The notes beneath the pieces are model-generated. The model was not told where the DNA came from and made no database searches. It saw only the letters and a list, made by a program, of their open reading frames with translations. A stretch of DNA of 29,307 bases from an uncultured Desulfovibrio sp. (GTDB taxonomy: Bacteria; Desulfobacterota; Desulfovibrionia; Desulfovibrionales; Desulfovibrionaceae), in the NCBI GenBank assembly GCA_900553145.1, contig USCL01000011.1:1-29307 (forward strand), in the 5' to 3' direction. Both the position numbers and the translations under genes were made by a program. Below are positions 22,642 through 27,608 of the stretch, in pieces; the stretch's first letter is position 1, and every line of letters begins with the position of its first letter.

Positions 22642-22705
22642 CATCAAAAAATCTTTTTGATGTTACAAAAAATGCACAAAAAATGCTTATCCATGCATTT
22701 TTGTG
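22642..22705 (+). other. Pair of AT-rich hairpins
   Basis: CATCAAAAA (22642-22650) pairs perfectly with TTTTTGATG (22654-22662) around 3 bases. Just downstream CACAAAAAATGC (22675-22686) pairs, with one bulge, with GCATTTTTGTG (22695-22705). Both are low-GC and unlike the GC-rich terminators of this genome; they may be remnants of mobile DNA or weak regulatory structures. Confidence 0.45.
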
Positions 22706-22927
22706 TACAAACCTTCCACAGGAGCTAAAATGCCGACACACTGCGGATTGCCTGAGACCGTACAGCTCGCCAATATTTGGTTGTCTATCAAAATACCTTT
22801 ATTTATAATATGTTATAAAAATAAAAGTGGATCAGGCCGCACTCTCCTGTCAAGACGCCAAGCGATTTAAAAGACGCGAAGCACTCTGCCATCCTAATGA
22901 TATCTAGCTGTTATACTAAGAAAATAT

Positions 22928-23086
22928 ATGGTAAGCAGCGTAGAATACGCTATAAGAGAAGAAGAAGAAGAAGAAGAAGAAGAAGAAGAAGAAGAAGACA
23001 TGAACGGAACGGATCGTCCCGTTCATACCGTAAACAGTGAGAGCGCAGACACCAGGTTGATCCGACTGCCCTTACTTCATTTTTGA
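22928..23086 (+). CDS. Doubtful 52-residue frame with a 13-Glu run
   Basis: An ATG at 22928 opens MVSSVEYAIR followed by thirteen Glu codons and then DMNGTDRPVHTVNSES, ending at TGA 23084-23086. The Glu run is produced by a perfect GAA microsatellite. No ribosome site precedes it and no family is recognisable. Changes in repeat number would lengthen or shorten the acidic run without a frameshift. Most likely a chance frame over the repeat. Confidence 0.2.
   Translation: MVSSVEYAIREEEEEEEEEEEEEDMNGTDRPVHTVNSESADTRLIRLPLLHF
22958..22996 (+). repeat. (GAA)13 trinucleotide microsatellite
   Basis: Thirteen uninterrupted GAA units run from 22958 to 22996. Perfect repeats of this length are rare in bacterial chromosomes and prone to slippage. 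The tract ends about 120 bases upstream of the extended -10 promoter at 23116-23124. Confidence 0.95.
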
Positions 23087-23115
23087 CCAAATCGTGTATC
23101 CGATTATACGAAGAA

Positions 23116-23124
23116 TGGTATAAT
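23116..23124 (+). promoter_or_regulatory. Extended -10 promoter before the CRISPR-Cas remnant
   Basis: TGGTATAAT is a perfect extended -10 element (TGnTATAAT). No good -35 is needed for this class. It would drive the cas3 remnant and everything behind it, including intact cas2e. A GC hairpin (23151-23157 with 23170-23176) lies shortly downstream and could reduce readthrough. Confidence 0.5.
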
Positions 23125-23457
23125 TGATTTTATCTTCTCATTTAAATGAAAGCCCCCTTCCTCACGGTCGGGGGCTCCATTCAATCGTCCAAAACGTTCC
23201 TGTCATGCCATCCAGGGCACAGCGTCAGTTCCGGACCTCTCCACAGTCACGGGGCAACAATGTCTTTGACGGGCCACCTCGCGCGGGTTGGCAAGTCCCA
23301 CGCAAAGACGCTGAAGAAACGGGAAGTCTGTCGGGTGGGGGCGAACCGGGGAATCGTTTCTCATGCCGTGCCCGCGCCCCATGCTGGTGACGGCCCCGGC
23401 ATGGCTGGCGGAATGGCTCAGGTAACACACACAAGTCCAGGGCGGGCACGCCGCAGC

Positions 23458-24022
23458 GTTCGATTGCCGGACGACATCCGGCCAGTGCTTGAGGCCACCT
23501 ATGCGGACAGGGACGAGACGGGCTCGCCCTTGGCGCTTGCGCTGCGGCAGCTGGAGGAGGACAAGCGAACGTTGCGGAATCATGCCTATGACAGCACGGC
23601 CCAATGGGGCAACACCGTTTCGGAAGAGACGGTTACAACCCGGGCGATACAGCGGCCCGAAGCCGATGTGCTGCTTCTCCGCAGCCGAGGCATGAATGGG
23701 GGACAGTGCCTGCTTGCCGACGACTCGGAAATGGCGTTCCCGGCGCGATCTCCAGAATGGAGGGAACAGGCCCGGATTGCTTCCCGGTTGATGGCAAATC
23801 GTCCGCGTGCCGGAAAATTGGTTGGAAAATGCCCACAGGCCATCCGCCGACCTTTTGAACAGACTGTCGCCCTAATTGTATGTGGCGCCGAAGGATGGAG
23901 GGCGGCCTCCCCTGTACATCGCCGTACTCAGGGCCGACGGCACGCTTGAAGACGGGTTTGGAAACGATTTCGGCGGGAGTTACACCCTAGAATGGGGCTA
24001 CGAACAAACAACGTCTTGCTGA
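23458..24022 (+). pseudogene. cas3: C-terminal remnant of type I-E Cas3
   Basis: Two frames together give the C-terminal part of Cas3, the helicase-nuclease of type I-E CRISPR systems. Frame 1 reads SVRLPDDIRPVLEATYADRD, then PEADVLLLRSRGMNGGQCLL and SEMAFPARSPEWREQARIAS, matching the region after the helicase core. Near 23875-23882 the frame shifts, and the next frame gives PPLYIAVLRADGTLEDGFGN and YTLEWGYE before TGA 24020-24022, the typical Cas3 end. The HD nuclease and helicase motifs are absent. The open frame continues back to 23146 but I see no similarity there. It lies 14 bases before the cas8e start, the normal type I-E order. Known family order and the match of both frames make this firm. 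Confidence 0.72.
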
Positions 24023-24036
24023 AAAGAGGGGGGAAT

Positions 24037-24508
24037 GTGACGGAAAACAGATACAACCTACTCGACGAGGCACGGATTCCCATCGCCGACATGGGCAAGG
24101 CGGGGCTCCTGCGCGTGTCCGGCGGCAGGGAGTGCCGGGCCCTAGGCGGAACGGCCGTGCAGAAAATTGCGGTGCTGAAACTACTCATCGCCATCGCCCA
24201 GGCAGCGGCCACGCCGCAGGATACGCAAGAATGGGCCGTAATGGGGCCGAATGGCCTTGGCAAACAGTGTGTCGCCTATCTTGAACGGTGGCGTGATGCC
24301 TTCTGGCTTTACGGCGACAAACCGTTTCTTCAGATGCCCACCTGCGCCAAGGCTGAACTCAAGCCCTACGGGACAGCCTTGGCGCAGGTCGCCTCAGCGC
24401 AACACCACACTGCTCACGCACCTGCAACTGGAACCGATCATGTCCGACGCCTCCCGCGCGTTGTTGCTGGTGGAACAGATGGGGGTTGGCCTCGGCGGAG
24501 AGAAGAAG
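24037..24508 (+). pseudogene. cas8e: N-terminal remnant of Cas8e/Cse1 (CasA)
   Basis: GTG 24037, preceded by a G-rich ribosome site, opens NRYNLLDEARIPIADMGKAG, then ECRALGGTAVQKIAVLKLLI, YLERWRDAFWLYGDKPFLQM and AKAELKPYGTALAQVA. These are the conserved first 120 residues of Cas8e, the large Cascade subunit that recognises the PAM. At about 24386-24397 the frame shifts and the second frame continues NTTLLTHLQLEPIMSDASRA and LLLVEQMGVGLGGEKK. Homology stops at about 24508, after roughly 157 of about 500 residues. Nothing of cas11, cas7, cas5 or cas6e follows; the sequence switches to cas1e-like text, so a deletion removed the middle of the operon. Confidence 0.82.
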
Positions 24509-24510
24509 GG

Positions 24511-24620
24511 ATATCCGAAGCGTTCCGCAAACAGTCATCGAAATGAAACTGCTGGAAAAAGTCACTGAGAATATCGAGAGCCTGATAGGAGGGAAATATG
24601 CTCGTAGTTATCGCAAATGA
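24511..24620 (+). pseudogene. cas1: Probable C-terminal remnant of Cas1e
   Basis: Immediately after the cas8e fragment a short frame gives ISEAFRK; after a frameshift near 24535 the next frame reads MKLLEKVTENIESLIGGKYA and RSYRK, ending at TGA 24618-24620. This resembles the helical end of Cas1e, and it overlaps cas2e by 23 bases, exactly where cas1 ends in type I-E operons. The piece is only about 36 codons, so the identification depends on position as much as on sequence. Confidence 0.5.
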
Positions 24621-24894
24621 TTTGCCTCCCGCCGTACGCGAGCGCATGAAACTCTGGTTTGTGGAACCTCGGCCTAACGTCTTCGTTTCAGGCATTAAAG
24701 ATTCCGTTGCGCGACATGTGATCAACTATTTACTCGAAAAATGTCCTGAACAGAGTGGCCTCATGGTCTTTCAACGGATGCCGGACCCACCGGGGTATAA
24801 GCTCTACGGCATGGGGGAACCAAAGCGCCAGCTTATCGAATTGTCAGGGCTGCAACTTGTATCTGAAAAAGATGACGCTTCAATATTGTTTTGA
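24598..24894 (+). CDS. cas2: Cas2e, CRISPR-associated protein (type I-E)
   Basis: This complete 98-residue protein matches type I-E Cas2: it begins MLVVIANDLPPAVRERMKLW, continues FVEPRPNVFVSGIKDSVA and SGLMVFQRMPDPPGYKLYGM, and ends with ELSGLQLVS. Cas2 pairs with Cas1 to integrate new spacers; Cas2e has a ferredoxin-like fold and the role is structural rather than catalytic. AGGAGGG precedes the ATG by 4 bases. All partners on this stretch (cas3, cas8e, cas1) are broken or missing, so spacer uptake from this locus alone is impossible. The open frame suggests recent decay, function with a Cas1 elsewhere, or chance survival of a short gene. Confidence 0.88.
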   Translation: MLVVIANDLPPAVRERMKLWFVEPRPNVFVSGIKDSVARHVINYLLEKCPEQSGLMVFQRMPDPPGYKLYGMGEPKRQLIELSGLQLVSEKDDASILF

Positions 24895-24925
24895 GGTATC
24901 AGTGAAAAAGTGAATAATCACTCAG

Positions 24926-24954
24926 AATTTTCTCACGTACGTGGGGATGTTTTC
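24926..24954 (+). CRISPR. Single degenerate type I-E CRISPR repeat
   Basis: Thirty-two bases after cas2e, ACGTACGTGGGGATG (24935-24949) matches the right part of type I-E repeats, whose stem usually reads CCCCACG...CGTGGGGATG and ends in about AACCG. The inner palindrome CACGTACGTG is intact, while the left arm and last bases are changed. A 29-base repeat would run 24926-24954. No second repeat or spacer is present; the next sequence is a truncated dctQ gene. The site, just after cas2, is where an array normally begins. Confidence 0.45.
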
Positions 24955-25186
24955 ATGCCACAAGTTGGCTCCGCTCGGACGAAGCCTTGACGGCGGCGAA
25001 CAGGTACAGCCGCACCGTCGGGAAATAGCACAGCTCCTCAATGCCCATGAGGGGCATCTTCAACACATACCGCAGGATGACCTGAACGAACATGAGCACG
25101 GCCACGCTCAACAGGCTGAAGACATTGATCCAGTCAAGCACCTTATCCAGTACGGAGAAAGGCTTGGGTCTCTTGGGCACTTCCAC
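24953..25186 (-). pseudogene. Truncated TRAP small permease subunit (DctQ)
   Basis: GTG 25186, with AAGGAG 8 bases upstream, opens a 77-residue frame: a short basic leader (VEVPKRPKPFSVLDKVLDWI), a first membrane helix (NVFSLLSVAVLMFVQVILRY) and then VLKMPLMGIEELCYFPTVRL and YLFAAVKASSERSQLVA. RYVxxMPLMxxEEL is the hallmark of DctQ, which normally has about 160-180 residues and four helices. The second half is missing and the frame ends where the CRISPR repeat begins. No DctM or receptor gene is adjacent. It is the broken end of a third TRAP system, not related to the fused permeases. Confidence 0.78.
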
Positions 25187-25542
25187 GATCTCTTCTCCTT
25201 GTCCCGGTGAAAACGTTCCTGATAGGCGTATGCTGTCTGACAGCTTACAGGAAAAACATTTTCTTGTCAGCAAGGATCATGCCCCGGCATGGAAAAAAGG
25301 TGCGGACTCTCTTTTTTTCTTTTAGATGACAGATGATTATAATGAACAATCACACCAAAAGAGGAAACGTACGGGCCAGCCACGGCGATCCGGAACCGTA
25401 TCGGCAGAGAGCCCCCTAATCCGTTTCCGTACCAAGGAGAGCTTTCTGGACGGTTCGGCTTTTCCTGATCGAACAAGGCGCGGTTATTGCTTTTGTGCGC
25501 TTCGCTGACGCCGCCGAACACGGCTCCCGGCGGGAAATCCAT
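25187..25542. other. Non-coding stretch between divergent units
   Basis: The stretch holds the leader of the dctQ remnant on the minus strand with a palindromic operator-like site (25228-25248) and nothing recognisable on the plus strand. Frames at 25267-25542 and 25326-25508 lack ribosome sites. Confidence 0.45.
25228..25248. promoter_or_regulatory. Operator-like palindrome upstream of dctQ remnant
   Basis: GCTGTCTGACAGC (25232-25244) is a perfect odd palindrome; with GTA and TAC outside it the symmetry extends over 21 bases except for one position on each side. It lies 42 bases upstream of the dctQ start codon on the minus strand. It may be the operator that once controlled the lost TRAP operon. 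Confidence 0.5.
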
Positions 25543-25571
25543 TGGACAATGGGACGGGCAACTTGTATGCT
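25543..25571 (+). promoter_or_regulatory. Candidate promoter for the membrane protein-GntR pair
   Basis: TGGACA (25543-25548) and TATGCT (25566-25571) are separated by 17 bases. A hairpin GAGGGG-CCCA-CCCCTC (25584-25599) lies in the leader. The elements are moderate, so this is a candidate only. Confidence 0.4.
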
Positions 25572-25647
25572 GTCCTACATTTTGAGGGGCCCACCCCTCT
25601 TCTCCAACCTGACGGGCGACCCGTCGCAGCCTACTGGATGTTGCCGG

Positions 25648-26415
25648 ATGCTCTTCCTCCTCATCAAACTTTTCACTACGCCCGCGCTCATCTGGGCCTC
25701 CACGTTGACCGCCCGGCGCTGGGGACCCGTCGTCGGGGGCGGGCTGGCAGGGCTTCCCTTCATCTCCGGCCCGGCGTCCCTCTTCATCGCCGTCCAGTAC
25801 GGGACCGCCTTTGCGGCATCGGCGGCCGCCTCGTCACTACTCGGGGCCGTGGCCTCCTGCTGCTACTGCCTCGCCTACGCCCACAGCGCCCGGCGGTTCG
25901 GCTGGAAAGCGTCGCTCGCCCTCGCCCTGCTCGCTTTCCTCCTCTGCGCCTTCCTCCTTACGCGGATCTCCTACAGCCTGCCCGTGGCGGCCTGCCTCAG
26001 CGTGGCTGTCCCGGCAGCCTGCCTGCGGCTCCTTCCCGATCTCCCCGGCACTGCCGACATGCGAAAGGCCCAGCCCCCGTGGCGGCTCCCGGTGCAGATG
26101 TTCTGCGGGGGCCTCAGCGTCCTCATCCTGACCGAACTCGCGGGCGCCGTAGGCGAACAATGGAGCGGCATCCTGCTCACCTTCCCGATCATCAGCTCCA
26201 TCCTGACCCCCTTCGCGCACCTTTCCTTCGGGGCGCGCGCCGCCGTGCTGACCATCCGAGGGCTGCTCGCGGGGTTCTTCGGCACGTCCTGCTTCATCAC
26301 CATCGTCGCCGCCTTTCTGGAACCGCTCGGAATCGCCCCCGGGTATTGCATTGCCGCGCTCGGGGCGTTACTCACGAGCATGATCATCATACAGTGCATA
26401 AACGAAAGACGATAA
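25648..26415 (+). CDS. Multi-pass membrane protein of unknown function
   Basis: This 255-residue protein is almost entirely hydrophobic, with about eight to nine predicted helices. It begins MLFLLIKLFTTPALIWASTL and continues ARRWGPVVGGGLAGLPFISG, a pattern seen in uncharacterised small integral membrane proteins. There is a charged loop around residues 130-145 (PDLPGTADMRKAQPPWRLP). The ATG at 25648 lies at the start of the first helix; the longer in-frame extension to 25495 is not membrane-like and lacks a ribosome site. It ends 24 bases before the GntR regulator and is co-oriented with poxB. Transport of a small organic acid is possible but not shown. Confidence 0.7.
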   Translation: MLFLLIKLFTTPALIWASTLTARRWGPVVGGGLAGLPFISGPASLFIAVQYGTAFAASAAASSLLGAVASCCYCLAYAHSARRFGWKASLALALLAFLLCAFLLTRISYSLPVAACLSVAVPAACLRLLPDLPGTADMRKAQPPWRLPVQMFCGGLSVLILTELAGAVGEQWSGILLTFPIISSILTPFAHLSFGARAAVLTIRGLLAGFFGTSCFITIVAAFLEPLGIAPGYCIAALGALLTSMIIIQCINERR

Positions 26416-26439
26416 TCGCACACGCTTTCAGGAGTCCCT

Positions 26440-27132
26440 GTGACCAATCCCTTCAAGCCCATAAGCAGAGTCAACCTCCACAGCGAGGTCATGCAGCAAA
26501 TCACGGCCGCCATCCAAAGCGGGCAGTGGAAACCCGGCAGCAAGCTGCCGGGGGAACTCGCGCTGGCCGATATGTTTCAGGTCAGCCGCACGTGCATCCG
26601 TGAAGTCCTGAAAGCGCTGGCCTATTCCGGCGTCGTGGAATCGCGTTCCGGCGTCGGAACCTTCGTCACGGACGTCCCTTCCGAAACCCCTTCCCCCGTC
26701 GTGGATCTGCTCAGCAGCACGGATTACGCCCATATCCTCGAAATGCGGAAACTCCTTGAGGGGCAAGCCGCTTATTGGGCCACCGAACGGGCCACCCCCG
26801 AAGAAATCGCCGAACTCGAACGCATCCTGCAGCAGGAGGGCCTTTCCCTGAAGGAAATCCACACCCGGTTCCACAACGGCGTCACGCTCCTTTCCAAGAA
26901 TCCCATCCTCATCCACATGCTGACGGAATTTCAGGAGCAGTTCAAAAAGCAGCGCGAACTCAACTTCATCATCCTTCCGGACGAAGACCGCCTTGAACAC
27001 TGGAAGGTGCTGGAAGCCATCAAATCCGGTTCCCCTTCCAAAGCGCGCCGCGCCATGCACCAGCATATCGACTATGTCTGGAAAAAACGCCCGCACCTTT
27101 TCCCCGGGACAAAAGGCCCCAACAAAATCTGA
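26440..27132 (+). CDS. GntR-family regulator, FadR/FCD type
   Basis: This 230-residue protein has an N-terminal winged helix (about 8-75, with HSEVMQQITAAIQSGQWKPG and LADMFQVSRTCIREVLKALA) and a C-terminal FCD ligand domain (DYAHILEMRKLLEGQAAYWA and the later His-containing FHNGVTLLSKNP). It starts at GTG 26440 with AGGAG 6 bases upstream. The DNA-binding domain is of the FadR subgroup, like regulators of pyruvate or lactate genes (PdhR, LldR). It sits between the membrane protein and poxB, so pyruvate or a related acid may be its signal; this is an inference from position. Confidence 0.9.
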   Translation: MTNPFKPISRVNLHSEVMQQITAAIQSGQWKPGSKLPGELALADMFQVSRTCIREVLKALAYSGVVESRSGVGTFVTDVPSETPSPVVDLLSSTDYAHILEMRKLLEGQAAYWATERATPEEIAELERILQQEGLSLKEIHTRFHNGVTLLSKNPILIHMLTEFQEQFKKQRELNFIILPDEDRLEHWKVLEAIKSGSPSKARRAMHQHIDYVWKKRPHLFPGTKGPNKI

Positions 27133-27202
27133 CGTCCGGGAAAAACCCTGCCGGGCCGGTTCCCCCGTTCCCTGCCCCTCCTTCCGTACTCCCGAAGCGG
27201 TC

Positions 27203-27224
27203 CGCATGCCCCCAAAAGCATGCG
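27203..27224 (+). other. Hairpin after the GntR gene
   Basis: CGCATGC (27203-27209) and GCATGCG (27218-27224) pair perfectly around an 8-base loop 70 bases after the regulator stop. The stem can extend outward through a small internal loop to GCGG/CCGC. There is no U tract. Confidence 0.4.
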
Positions 27225-27566
27225 AGGCCGCTCCAACGCCCTTCCTCAAAACCCAGATCCTCCCCGAACGGGCCCGCGCGTCCCCTCCCGGCAAACGGCC
27301 CGCGGCGGGGCACCTCCCTCCAACCGCCGCCCCGCTCCGGTTTAACAGACGGCTCCCCGCCGCTTCCGGCACTGCGGCTTCCCTGCCCTCATGCCTGCGG
27401 ATCTTATAAACAGCGGCAACCGGATCAACCCAAGAAAGCGGCCCACACCCGACCCAACGGACCACGCCCCCTTCAAAACCATCCCCGGATCACGCGGGGC
27501 ATGCACAATTCTCACACTCGTGGGTAATCATGGCTTCCACGTGGATTTCCCTTAGCATTTTGGTCA

Positions 27567-27595
27567 GGTTTCCGCCCGGAAGCCGAAACCTTTTT
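27567..27595 (+). promoter_or_regulatory. Terminator-like hairpin in the poxB leader
   Basis: GGTTTC (27567-27572) pairs with GAAACC (27585-27590), and five T residues follow directly. An alternative inner stem TTCCG-CC-CGGAA is possible. The poxB ribosome site GGAGG (27598-27602) begins only 3 bases after the T run. A terminator-like element inside a leader is typical of attenuation; a simple weak terminator is the alternative. Confidence 0.45.
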
Positions 27596-27608
27596 CTGGA
27601 GGCATCCC

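Larger units (their letters stand above)
22552..23115 (+). other. AT-rich non-coding stretch
   Basis: No confident gene is visible here. The stretch is much more AT-rich than its neighbours and contains two hairpins (22642-22705), a (GAA)13 tract within a doubtful small frame (22928-23086) and a short inverted repeat at 23000-23026 (ATGAACGG with CCGTTCAT). It separates the divergent XRE operon and the CRISPR-Cas remnant. Confidence 0.5.
27133..27608 (+). other. Non-coding stretch before poxB
   Basis: This C-rich stretch of 476 bases contains no convincing gene; the frame at 26993-27409 runs out of the regulator in another frame. It holds a hairpin at 27203-27224 (CGCATGC with GCATGCG), a CCACGTGG palindrome near 27538, and the hairpin-plus-U structure at 27567-27595. 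I see no strong promoter. Confidence 0.45.

Noticed and set aside
22958..22996. GAA tract as part of a CRISPR array
   Set aside because: It is a simple trinucleotide repeat without spacers.
23146..23457. Upstream open part of the cas3-remnant frame as a separate gene or Cas3 N-terminus
   Set aside because: GHLARVGKSHAK is faintly like a Cas3 N-terminus, but there is no HD motif and no ribosome site, so I leave it unassigned.
25542..26603. A 353-codon plus-strand open frame
   Set aside because: It overlaps the membrane protein and the GntR start in another frame, is Arg/Pro/His-rich and not membrane-like.
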